From contig JAITII010000024.1 of NCBI GenBank assembly GCA_031279515.1, positions 1 to 51,115 of the forward strand: 51,115 bases of DNA. The letters are read 5' to 3'. The position numbers and the translations under genes were made by a program. The notes beneath the pieces are model-generated. The model did no database searches, was not told where the DNA came from, and saw only the letters and a program-made list of their open reading frames with translations. The number at the start of each line of letters is the position of its first letter. The first letter of the stretch is position 1. The stretch comes from Deltaproteobacteria bacterium (GTDB lineage Bacteria > Desulfobacterota > Desulfarculia > Adiutricales > Adiutricaceae). Below are positions 29,395-37,901 of the stretch, piece after piece.

Positions 29395-30606
29395 ATGCTA
29401 AAAAAATCTCTTTTCATTATGGCGTTCTGTATGACCGCCCTCATCTCCACAGTCGCCTTAGGTGCCGAAGTTTTAGGATCTCCTATGGATACCGCAATGC
29501 ATAATAAAAACCAAAATATTTGGTTTATGCTTATGCTTGTGGCATTTTTAATGATCTTTATCCGGAAGTTTGAATGGGGGGTGTGTTTAGCTACTATTTT
29601 ATGCTCCGCCTCTACATTTCTGGTGTACATGGCACTTCAGGAATTCATTATCCTACGCAATCCAGCCGAGGCCTGGTCTCAAAATATCATGATAGCTGGG
29701 GTAGTTTGCGCCATTACCTTAGTTATTGCCATCGGGGTGTTCGTTGGCACCCTCCAGTCCTGGCTCTATATACCACTGGGCATTCTTTTTGCCCCTTGCT
29801 ATATAGGGATGGAATATATTCTTTTTACCGGTATCCCCAACCTGGCACATGGTCCAGTAACCGATCCCGGCGGCGGCATCTTAGTCCACCTTTTCGCCGC
29901 TTACTGGGGTTTGGGGATAGCCTTGGCCATCCGAGAAAAGCGTGTCTTTGATGAGCCTATGTTTACCAGTAAACATAGTGTTACTTTCGCCTTTCTTGCG
30001 GCAATGCTACTATTTATCTTATGGCCCTCTTTCGTTACAGCCACCATGTCTTTGGAAGAATCCACATCTGTTATGGCAAACTGCTACATGTCGGGTTTTG
30101 GCTCTATGTTGGCGGCCTTCGTAACATGCCGTCTCGTGGGCAAAAAGATAAATCCCTTGGTCTATATGTATGCCATGTTGGCAGGTCCCGTAGGAAGTAG
30201 CTCCAGTCTACTTTTGACAGGGCCCTGGGGATCCTTGGTAATTGGCATTGTGGCAGGTAGCCTTAGCGCTTTGGCTTTTACTTACCTCCAGCCACTTATG
30301 AGCAAAAAACTTGGAGTCGTCGATGTCATGGGCGTTCACCAGCTCCATGGAGTTGGAGGTTGGGTGTCGCTTGTGGGCGGGGCCATTTTAGTCGGTAGTG
30401 GAATCAATATCTTGGCGGGCTTTGCAACTGTTGTCTGGGGAATCATAACCGGCCTTATTGCTGGTTATGTGATTAAGGTTATGCGCGGACATATGGAGGT
30501 CATCTTTAGCGATGAGGCTGAATTTGATGGGCATTGTCCGGACCCCAACCCAGAGGTTGCGGACACCAGTAAAGCGAATGTCTACGGTTTAAATACCGAA
30601 TCCTAA
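29395..30606 (+). CDS. Ammonium/methylammonium channel, Amt/Rh family (Rh-like)
   Basis: This 403-residue protein has a cleavable-looking N-terminal signal (LFIMAFCMTALISTVALGA) and about eleven membrane segments. The first pore histidine is in GILVHLFAAYWGLGIAL near residue 164, where Rh proteins have the VH-x-FAAYFGL pattern. The second is in VMGVHQLHGVGG near 317, again the Rh form VH-x-LHG. Amt/Rh channels carry ammonia and also methylamine. Sitting 79 bases after pylB and opposite mtmCB, it probably imports monomethylamine or handles the ammonium released from it; this is inference. GGATAGG precedes the ATG. Confidence 0.82.
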   Translation: MLKKSLFIMAFCMTALISTVALGAEVLGSPMDTAMHNKNQNIWFMLMLVAFLMIFIRKFEWGVCLATILCSASTFLVYMALQEFIILRNPAEAWSQNIMIAGVVCAITLVIAIGVFVGTLQSWLYIPLGILFAPCYIGMEYILFTGIPNLAHGPVTDPGGGILVHLFAAYWGLGIALAIREKRVFDEPMFTSKHSVTFAFLAAMLLFILWPSFVTATMSLEESTSVMANCYMSGFGSMLAAFVTCRLVGKKINPLVYMYAMLAGPVGSSSSLLLTGPWGSLVIGIVAGSLSALAFTYLQPLMSKKLGVVDVMGVHQLHGVGGWVSLVGGAILVGSGINILAGFATVVWGIITGLIAGYVIKVMRGHMEVIFSDEAEFDGHCPDPNPEVADTSKANVYGLNTES

Positions 30607-30670
30607 AGATTTTCCCTTTTACCTTTTATTTAACCCCTACTATTAGGGTCTATTTAATTAATACCTCAAT

Positions 30671-30794
30671 TATCTTGGCGGTTGTTAATAAAAGTAGTAG
30701 CTTTTATCAGTATGCGGTTTTCACTCCGCCGTCCATATTCAAAGCACGCATGCTTTTTTGCAAACTTAATACTTGTATAATAGCCGCCAAGATA
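30671..30794 (+). ncRNA. Candidate structured RNA with closing 17-bp stem and internal hairpins
   Basis: TATCTTGGCGGTTGTTA (30671-30687) pairs along its whole length with 30778-30794, using two G-U wobbles that are valid only in a plus-strand RNA. Directly stacked inside are ATAAAAG/CTTTTAT (30688-30707), GCGG/CCGC (30714-30729) with a possible outer TATG/CATA, and AAAGCA/TGCTTT (30741-30756). This gives a multi-branch junction. A terminator follows 12 bases later. It does not fit a tRNA or any class I recognise. It could be a stand-alone small RNA or a structured 3' UTR of the channel gene. Confidence 0.5.
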
Positions 30795-30805
30795 AATTAC
30801 CTTTA

Positions 30806-30853
30806 AAATATAAAAGCCGCCATTAAGCATAGGCTAAGGCGGCTTTTATATTT
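30806..30853. terminator. Strong bidirectional terminator
   Basis: AAATATAAAAGCCGCC pairs with GGCGGCTTTTATATTT (16 bp) around a 16-base loop. It has T-rich flanks on both strands and lies between the convergent channel/RNA unit and the hybrid kinase gene. Confidence 0.8.
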
Positions 30854-30958
30854 AGTATTTGAGCTTTTGGGCCTAAGTATTTATTCCAATGAGATATATT
30901 TAGCTGGTAAAATGATAAAGGCTTTGGCCAGAAGGCAAGCTCTAAGCTTTGCTTGTAA

Positions 30959-32866
30959 CTAATGCTTGGCACTTACCATCTGTTGAGATTTTTCCTTTAC
31001 CCAACGGATGAGCTCTTCATCCAGTTGCACCAGATCAATGGGCTTGGAGATAAAGGAATTGAAGCCGTTTTTTAGAAACATCTCCTTGGAGCCTGCGATG
31101 GCATTGGCAGTCAAGGCCACTATGGGGACATTTTTCGCGTAATCGGAGTGCAAATTATTTCGAATGATGTTGGTGGCCTCGATGCCGTCCATATTGGGCA
31201 TCATATGGTCCATGAAGATGATGTCGTATTTCTGGTCCTCAGGACCGTTTTCCACAGCTTTTATCTTCTCTATGGCCTCCATGCCGCTTATGGCAGTGTC
31301 TATTTGAAGGCCGTAGTGCTTTAAAAGGCCTTTGGCCACAAGCAGGTTCACGTCTAGATCGTCCACTACAAGGACCCTACCTGGGGGTAACTTGGAGCGG
31401 GAGAAATTAGTTTTTTTGCTCAACTTGCTTTTTTTCGAGCCGTAATGGAGGGATTCCAGTTCCCCGGCTACTTCTTTGCCTAGGGTAGCTGTTCCCACCA
31501 TCTTCAAGGGAATTTCTACGGTGAAGATAGAGCCCTTGCCATACTCGCTTTCCACAGTGATATTCCCGTCCATCAAGGAGATGAGCTTTTTGGTGATGGA
31601 AAGGCCAAGGCCTGTTCCCTCTATATTGCGGTTGGCCTTGGAGTCCAGCTGGGCATATTCGTTAAAGAGCCTGCTTAAGTCCTTAGGTTTAATGCCTATA
31701 CCACTGTCAGTTACAGAAAAATAACAATTTGCTATCTCATTATCAATAATTGACCATATTTTTAATTCAACTGTGCCTTCTTTTGTATATTTAAATGCAT
31801 TAGAAAGAAGATTAGATACAATTTGACGAATTCTAATTTCATCTCCGTGGAGTTCCATGGGAAAGTCCTCACTTATATTGAGAGAGAACTTGATGATTTT
31901 AGAGCCGATGCGCATGATATTTTGCTGCACAACATCGTCTATAAAGGAAGAAACTTCGAAGTCCACGAGGACTATTTTAAAGGCCCCGGCCTCAATTTTG
32001 GAGATGTCCAGGATATCATTTATGATGGAAAGGAGGCTGACCCCGGATTTGTGGATCTTTTCTAGGCTTTCCCGGGAGTCCTCTGGGAGATCCTTTTGCA
32101 ACTCTATGTCAGACAGGCCGATAACGGCGTTTAAAGGGGTGCGGATCTCATGGGACATGTTGGCCAGAAACTGGCTTTTGGAGATATTGGCGGACTCGGA
32201 CTGCCTGGCCTTGCGGTTGTACAAATAGAGGCCCAAGCAGCCGCTGGCAATGACTAGGAGCATGGAAACCACTAAAAGGATTACCGTGGTAGTTATCCTT
32301 TCCTGCATGAGCAGGACTGCTTCGTCTGTTATATCCACGCCGGCAATAGCCACCACATTGCCTTCTGGGTCAAAGACAGGGGCAAAGGAGGACAGAAGTC
32401 CACTGTAGCCCTCCGAATAATTGCCTAGCCCAGCTGTGGCAGCGATGCCATTAAAGGCGCTTTCAGGGCTTTCTTCTACGGGAATGGGCTCTGTGGAAAG
32501 GCCTACAGTGTCTTCACTTAGATCGTTATCAATGATGAACTGGCACAGTTGGCCGTCATCTGTAAGGCGCATGTAATAAACAAAGAGAATGTCCACCTCT
32601 TCGCCGAACTTTATGAGGCGCTCCTTTAACGCGGCATATTCCGGCTTTTCCATGTCCTGGGGGGTCCTTAGCTGGTCTAATTCTGCGCTAGTTACCTGTA
32701 CTGCAGCCAGCCGGGAGAGGGCAAGGAGCCTGGATTCTATATTATTTTCCAAAAAATCGCTGGTAGAATTCATCAAGGTGCGGATATAAAGGGATATCAA
32801 CAGCATAATCACTGCAGACACGAAAAATAAAGGCGTTGTGAGATGTTCCTTGACAAAAAATTTCAT
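30959..32866 (-). CDS. Hybrid sensor histidine kinase with receiver domain
   Basis: This 635-residue inner-membrane sensor has membrane segments near 12-30 and 192-215 flanking a periplasmic sensing domain (about 31-190, Cache/dCache-like, with VVAIAGVDITDEA). Then come HisKA with the phosphorylated His in ANMSHEIRTPLN (about residue 240), HATPase_c with DSGIGI and GTGLGLSI, and a C-terminal receiver (VVDDLDVN, phospho-acceptor in MDHMMPNMDG near 553). No partner regulator or HPt protein is adjacent. AGGGTA precedes the ATG. The stop is TAG; suppression would add roughly 25 or more residues. The signal is unknown. Its nearness to corrinoid uptake genes may be coincidental. Confidence 0.88.
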   Translation of the reverse strand: MKFFVKEHLTTPLFFVSAVIMLLISLYIRTLMNSTSDFLENNIESRLLALSRLAAVQVTSAELDQLRTPQDMEKPEYAALKERLIKFGEEVDILFVYYMRLTDDGQLCQFIIDNDLSEDTVGLSTEPIPVEESPESAFNGIAATAGLGNYSEGYSGLLSSFAPVFDPEGNVVAIAGVDITDEAVLLMQERITTTVILLVVSMLLVIASGCLGLYLYNRKARQSESANISKSQFLANMSHEIRTPLNAVIGLSDIELQKDLPEDSRESLEKIHKSGVSLLSIINDILDISKIEAGAFKIVLVDFEVSSFIDDVVQQNIMRIGSKIIKFSLNISEDFPMELHGDEIRIRQIVSNLLSNAFKYTKEGTVELKIWSIIDNEIANCYFSVTDSGIGIKPKDLSRLFNEYAQLDSKANRNIEGTGLGLSITKKLISLMDGNITVESEYGKGSIFTVEIPLKMVGTATLGKEVAGELESLHYGSKKSKLSKKTNFSRSKLPPGRVLVVDDLDVNLLVAKGLLKHYGLQIDTAISGMEAIEKIKAVENGPEDQKYDIIFMDHMMPNMDGIEATNIIRNNLHSDYAKNVPIVALTANAIAGSKEMFLKNGFNSFISKPIDLVQLDEELIRWVKEKSQQMVSAKH

Positions 32867-33224
32867 GTGCTACCCTAAAATGCAGTGGTTGCCCATATGT
32901 TGCGGTCAATTTATCAGTAATCCCTATATAAGCCAGGATATGTTCAAAATTTGCTTGTATATTCTTGTGAGCTATTTAATGGTTTCTAGCTCCTTGGAAC
33001 CTTTACGAGGGGGCTTATAGTTTTTAGTGTGGGGAATCTATTGGAACCATAGGTGAGGCGCCTTGGCTGTAGTGCATTAGCTTCAATGAGACAATTTTAC
33101 ATTCGTATAATACTACTATTGGGAAATAAGTATTATTTTAGCAGAAATAGCCCTTAAAGCCAAATGTTTAGACAGGGTGGCTAGTTCTTAGCACTTATCG
33201 GCCATAGCCAATAAGAGCTAAAAA

Positions 33225-33250
33225 AAGGCTTATCCCTTAGGATAAGCCTT
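33225..33250 (-). terminator. Terminator of the BtuF-CbiZ gene
   Basis: On the minus strand AAGGCTTATCC and GGATAAGCCTT form an 11-bp stem with a 4-base loop, followed by a T run, 25 bases past the stop at 33275. The rest of 32867-33224 shows nothing recognisable. Confidence 0.75.
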
Positions 33251-33274
33251 AAGAAAAGAGAAAATGAGCTAAGT

Positions 33275-35320
33275 TTAGTACTGTCGAGAGACCAGCCCCG
33301 TTGCCAGGGCATTTAAGGCCTTTTCCAAGAGGGGAGGTATGCCAGGGGCAGTAACTAGGTCTTGTATTGATCCAAGGTCCCTGGCTGCGATTTCAGAGGC
33401 TATTTTTAAACTTGCGCTGTCAAAAGAGCTTGTGTCATGAAAATTACCCATGCCTTGCGCATCGGAGAGAGCCAGGGCGGATTCTAGAAAGCCGGCGTAG
33501 CGGGGGTCCAAGAAAAGTAGTTCCATGTCGGTTGAAAGGTTAGGATATGCCCCGGAGCTAGAAAAAGCCGGACCTAATTCTTCTATAGTTATTCGCCTTT
33601 CATTAAGCCTCTCCCAGATGCTTCTATTTAAGGCTTTTCCATTTTGCTTTTTTAAGGCCTCGGTAACTCCGTCATAGACCACCCTGGCTATGAGCTCCCC
33701 GGCTTTACCGTGCCCTCCAGTGTAGTCTAAGGGGCTGCCATTGCCTCCGGTTACTACGATGATGTCATCAGTCCCGGTTCCTGTGGCTGGATTTTCCCTG
33801 GGGCTTTCGGTGGAACGGATATCCATGTCCCACAGGGCAGCTGTCTTGGCCTCGGTCACCACTATCATGGCGCTGGTGGCCCCTGCCGGAGAGAGCTTGC
33901 GGCTGGAAAGGATTATGATATTTATGGTCCCTGGGTCATACCAGTTGCCAGGATCCTTGCTGGTCCTTAGGGCATTGCCTTCGGCTCCGGCTGTGACCAG
34001 GGCTGTTATGTGCAGATCCTTGTAGCTGGCACTTTTGACCACCAGGTTCCGCATATCGGCCCCGGTGAAGATGAGGCTAGTATTGGCCCGGTCCAGCCCC
34101 AGGACTGTAAAGACATCATCTTCCGCGTCCTGCCAGCCTCCCTCGTGCTGGATACCCCAGACCATGGGAGGAGAGGAGGAATTGCCAATGTGGATAACCT
34201 CATGCCAGGCGCCTTCACCTGAGGTGACGACGTTTTGGGGGGAGGAAAAGTCAATTACTAAAGTTCTATGTATGAAGTCAAAGAGCCTATAGTCCACCAC
34301 CTCGGCGCTTTTTATATAGGGAATATTCTTTATGGTTAGCGGATGCCGGGCTAAAACCTCCTGGGGGAGGGCCTGATTGGCAGCCATTCCGTACTCCTTA
34401 GAGTAGATGGAACTGGCTAGCCAGGCCGCGGTATAGCCGCTATGGGCGGAAAGCCTGTTGGTCAAGGCGCAGGGAAAGTAGCTTATCGCCTTGTTTTTTA
34501 TCGCATCGGCCCTGGAGAAGGGGGATTTTTTACTGGCTGCCTCTATTGCGCTTCTATCTTCGGCGCAGGCATAAATAAACTGGGGGTTAAACCTTACAAA
34601 CTCCTCTCCAGTTAAAGCTACGATTCCTTCTCCTGGAATCTCTGGGGGGATGCCGCCGGCAGCCCGGATGAGACTGGTATCCATGGAATTTTCTGATCCC
34701 GTGGCAAGTCCCCCCTCTATTGCCCTCAGGCGCATGACCCTTTTCTGGGCCCCTTGTGGCAACTTCTGGGTCTTTAAAGATATGGTGTTTAAAAAATCAT
34801 TGCTTTCCCCCAGGGCCTCTAAAGCTTCCTTTTTCTTGCCAAAGATCTCCCCCATAGCCTCTATACGGCTATGTGCCTCTTCTACTGTCTGGGGGTTATC
34901 CCAGACTAAGATGGGGTATCTTTGGTTTTCTCTGGCAGCTAGGGCTCTTTCATACTCTTGTGGGGGAACTATTAAAAGGTCAGGTTTTAAAGAGTTTACC
35001 AGGGAGTAATTGGGCTTAGATGCCGGTCCCACGGCCGGAACTCCGATGAGACACTCGAAATAGCTGTCGTCCATTGTAATTCCAGCTAAGCTTTTATCCG
35101 CCTTAATGGCGCAGAGTGTTTCTGTGGCGCCTGGGACCAGGGATACCACCCTCTTGGGGGCTCTATTGATGTTTAGTGTCTGGCCTATATCGTCCACATA
35201 GGTGTAAGCGAGGACAGGAGCAATAAAAAATAAGAGGAAAAGGGAGATTAGTGCAAGTACCATAAAGGACTTGCAAAAACTCCCGGTGGATGACAAGCTG
35301 GTTTTAAAAGAGCGGGACAA
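33275..35320 (-). CDS. Exported fusion: BtuF-like corrinoid-binding domain plus CbiZ amidohydrolase
   Basis: This 681-residue protein starts with a signal peptide (FMVLALISLFLLFFIAPVLA). Residues about 40-310 form a TroA/BtuF-type binding domain (KRVVSLVPGATETLCAI, VPAVGPASKPNYSLV, LKPDLLIVP). Residues about 335-585 are CbiZ (LVTAGAEGNALR, VTEAKTAALWDMDIRS, ATGTGTDDIIVVTG, GGHGKAGELIARVV). CbiZ removes the lower-ligand loop of adenosyl-pseudocobalamin or adenosylcobinamide to give adenosylcobyric acid. The start is TTG, chosen because GGAGGT lies 5 bases before it. It follows the btuB-like gene on the same strand. Corrinoid remodelling in the periplasm is inferred. Confidence 0.87.
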   Translation of the reverse strand: MSRSFKTSLSSTGSFCKSFMVLALISLFLLFFIAPVLAYTYVDDIGQTLNINRAPKRVVSLVPGATETLCAIKADKSLAGITMDDSYFECLIGVPAVGPASKPNYSLVNSLKPDLLIVPPQEYERALAARENQRYPILVWDNPQTVEEAHSRIEAMGEIFGKKKEALEALGESNDFLNTISLKTQKLPQGAQKRVMRLRAIEGGLATGSENSMDTSLIRAAGGIPPEIPGEGIVALTGEEFVRFNPQFIYACAEDRSAIEAASKKSPFSRADAIKNKAISYFPCALTNRLSAHSGYTAAWLASSIYSKEYGMAANQALPQEVLARHPLTIKNIPYIKSAEVVDYRLFDFIHRTLVIDFSSPQNVVTSGEGAWHEVIHIGNSSSPPMVWGIQHEGGWQDAEDDVFTVLGLDRANTSLIFTGADMRNLVVKSASYKDLHITALVTAGAEGNALRTSKDPGNWYDPGTINIIILSSRKLSPAGATSAMIVVTEAKTAALWDMDIRSTESPRENPATGTGTDDIIVVTGGNGSPLDYTGGHGKAGELIARVVYDGVTEALKKQNGKALNRSIWERLNERRITIEELGPAFSSSGAYPNLSTDMELLFLDPRYAGFLESALALSDAQGMGNFHDTSSFDSASLKIASEIAARDLGSIQDLVTAPGIPPLLEKALNALATGLVSRQY

Positions 35321-35517
35321 AACATACCTCCATTGGTTTGCTACTTGACCATGACCGCTAATTAATTTACGGATTTAATGTTGCCAAAAGCCTAGGGTCA
35401 TCAAAAAAATTTTTTAAGCTCAGAGGCTTTGTTTTTTTAAATACAAATTATGAAATAAGGAAATACAAAAATAAGAAAAAAGTAACAACAAAAGAAAAAA
35501 ATAGTCTAAATATCAAA

Positions 35518-37365
35518 CTAGAAATTATACTTTAGCCCCAGGAAGAAGATCCGCGGGGGAGCCAAAAGCCCGTCTACATAAAAATATTCTTTATCCAGTA
35601 TATTAGAGATATCCAGAAAGGCCACTATGGAGCCGAAGCTTTGCTCGGCGCGCAGGGAGTAGAGGATTCTGGAGGGATTATAAGTGGTGTTATACCTATC
35701 ATTATATTCGCGGCTCTTGTAGTCAGCTTTCACCGCAGCCATGAACTCGTCTGTAGGTTTGAAGACCAGCTCTGCATTAAAGGAGTTTCTGGACCGGCTG
35801 GTTAAAAAGTGGTCTATGTCTTTATCCATGGCGTTTAGATAGGTATAGTTAACACTTACTTCAATAAGGTCAATGGGCTTGTAGGTAAATCCGAAATCCA
35901 CACCCTCATAGAGGGTCTTGCCTAAATTTTCGTACCGGCCTATAGGATAGTTAGCTGGGCGGATGTAGGAAATACGCCCCTCTAAGGTATTGTGGAAGAG
36001 GGTCACATGGAAATTTATCCAGTCGGTGGGGAACAAATTTACCGTGAGGCTTTGGTTAAGGGCCTTTTCTATTCCCAAAGAAGGATTCGGGTTAGTGGAG
36101 CTGGAACGGTTATAGCGCTGCTGGAAGGAAGGGAGATTGGTGCCCCTTGATATCTTGTATATGGCCTCCAAAAAGCTTGTTTGGTAGCTTAAGCTAAGTT
36201 CAGGATTTAAGGTGTTTTCAAAAGCCGAGTTTATGTTGTAGCGAGCTCCAGCCCGCAAAGTAAGGTTAGTTCTGGGGATCTTTAGGCTTTGGGCGAAAAA
36301 GAAATGTATTATGGACTCTTGGTGGTTTCCGAATTCAGAGGATCTGGCCATAATTCCCCGAAAGCCGGCACCTAAGGAGAGTTCCCCCGGGCCCAAGGGG
36401 AAGGTATAGGATAAGGAATCCCCGTAATCTATCACAGTAAGCTCTTGGTCAAGATTTCTCGAAAAATCGGTGTTCCTAACTTCACCGCGGTTGTAATAGA
36501 GATTGTTTACTAAGCCCTTCCAGGTGGTGGCGTGGGTGGCAGTAAGGTTTCCACTTTTTTGGCGAGAGTGGGGCGTGGGATAGGCCGGCAGTCCGGAGAA
36601 ACCCATTTTTTCTGTAAGGTAGTCCACAGAAAGGGTCATGGTTTTATCCTCGCCAAAGCGTCGGCTGACTTTAAAGCCTCCGCGGATGCGTACGCTATCG
36701 GTATTTATCTTATAGCCTTGGCTTCTCTCATAGCCGCCTTTTACGCCTATTCCCCAAAGCCCCCTATTGAACATGAGGTCCATATCCCCATGGTAGGTAT
36801 CATAATTGCCGCCCCACACGCGGATCTGACCTGAGTTATTAGAAGCACCGAAATTCTTAGTATGTATTAAGATGACTCCCCCAGTGGCATCCTGGCCATA
36901 GTGGAGGCCGCCGGCATCTTTTATGATTACTATCTTATCCACCGAGTTTAAAGAGATATGGTCAAGGTTAATGGCCCCATAGCTGGAGGTGGGATCGTTT
37001 AAGGGGGTGCCATCTAAAAGTACCCTTACCTTGTGTGAGCCGTGGATTGCCACCGAAGTTGAAGAAGCTGAGACCCCTGGGGCCTGATTTAAGACGTCTT
37101 CAATCTTATTGACCTTCATCTTGGCAATATCGTCAGCTGTGATAATTACCTGGGTGGTATTAGAACCCTCATCTTGTAATATGTCTATAACTTCAGTATT
37201 GTCTGTTGCATCCGGCACCTGTTCCTGGGCAAAGGCGGTAGCGTTACAGAACAAAAAGACTAAAAGCACCAAGAGGGTAAAAGAAGGTCTAAAGCATCTT
37301 ATGGCTTTCCAGGGCCAAAGATTTCTATGGTGCCACAGGCGCATGCTATAGGGCGAATATTTCAT
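35518..37365 (-). CDS. btuB: TonB-dependent outer-membrane receptor, BtuB-like
   Basis: This 615-residue receptor has a signal peptide (FTLLVLLVFLFCNATAFA), a TonB-box-like start (EVIDIL), a plug domain at about 65-180 (IEDVLNQAPGVSASS, VRVLLDGTPLNDP, IVIIKDAGGLHYG, ATGGVILIHTK) and a 22-strand barrel ending in YNF. Its size and its place directly upstream of the exported CbiZ fusion suggest uptake of cobalamin or other corrinoids. The gene ends in TAG right after the terminal Phe needed for barrel assembly, so this amber must act as a real stop. No cobalamin riboswitch was recognised in 37366-37901. Confidence 0.82.
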   Translation of the reverse strand: MKYSPYSMRLWHHRNLWPWKAIRCFRPSFTLLVLLVFLFCNATAFAQEQVPDATDNTEVIDILQDEGSNTTQVIITADDIAKMKVNKIEDVLNQAPGVSASSTSVAIHGSHKVRVLLDGTPLNDPTSSYGAINLDHISLNSVDKIVIIKDAGGLHYGQDATGGVILIHTKNFGASNNSGQIRVWGGNYDTYHGDMDLMFNRGLWGIGVKGGYERSQGYKINTDSVRIRGGFKVSRRFGEDKTMTLSVDYLTEKMGFSGLPAYPTPHSRQKSGNLTATHATTWKGLVNNLYYNRGEVRNTDFSRNLDQELTVIDYGDSLSYTFPLGPGELSLGAGFRGIMARSSEFGNHQESIIHFFFAQSLKIPRTNLTLRAGARYNINSAFENTLNPELSLSYQTSFLEAIYKISRGTNLPSFQQRYNRSSSTNPNPSLGIEKALNQSLTVNLFPTDWINFHVTLFHNTLEGRISYIRPANYPIGRYENLGKTLYEGVDFGFTYKPIDLIEVSVNYTYLNAMDKDIDHFLTSRSRNSFNAELVFKPTDEFMAAVKADYKSREYNDRYNTTYNPSRILYSLRAEQSFGSIVAFLDISNILDKEYFYVDGLLAPPRIFFLGLKYNF

Positions 37366-37901
37366 AGAAGTGATACCTAGGATGATAAAAGTCTTTTTCG
37401 GTTAGCTACTCTTTTTTGGTAAAGATAAGAATGCTAATTTAAAAGTACGCTTTGACCTTTCTATATATTACAGTATAAAGGCGCAAAAAGTTCTCTATCT
37501 ATTTTAAAGACTTAAGTGGAAACCTTTCTCATAAAGACTATGAAAAAAAGACGTTTTTTGTCAATAAGTTTTTTAGAAAAAGGGCCTCTAAGAGGAAAAA
37601 TAGAAAGATAAAAATTTTCGCAATCTTTTTTTGTTTAACTCTCCAGTTGACGGCTATAAATTAAGTATCCATTAGTTAGTTATCCGTTAGTTATCCCTAG
37701 CCTGCGCCTTAAAATTGCTAGTCTTTTTTAAAAATTTTACTGCTTATGGTTTAAGGCATAACTAATTTAAGCTAAATAAAGGAACTTAAAGTTTTATCAA
37801 GATGGTTATGAAAACTCGTCAATTTAACAATTAAAATACCGATTTTTGCCAAGATGGCACTGGAGTGAGTTGAAAATTAGTTATATTGAAGCTACAAGTT
37901 T
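37366..37901. other. AT-rich spacer upstream of the btuB-like gene
   Basis: It holds no open frame of interest. I looked for the conserved B12 box of cobalamin riboswitches on the minus strand and did not find it. Confidence 0.4.

Noticed and set aside
30671-30794. The structured element as a tRNA
   Set aside because: The closing stem is 17 bp, and the inner arms do not have tRNA D- or T-loop sequences.
37366-37901. Possible cobalamin riboswitch before the btuB-like gene (also checked before cbiC, cbiZ and mtmC)
   Set aside because: The conserved B12 box could not be found; a covariance-model search would settle it.
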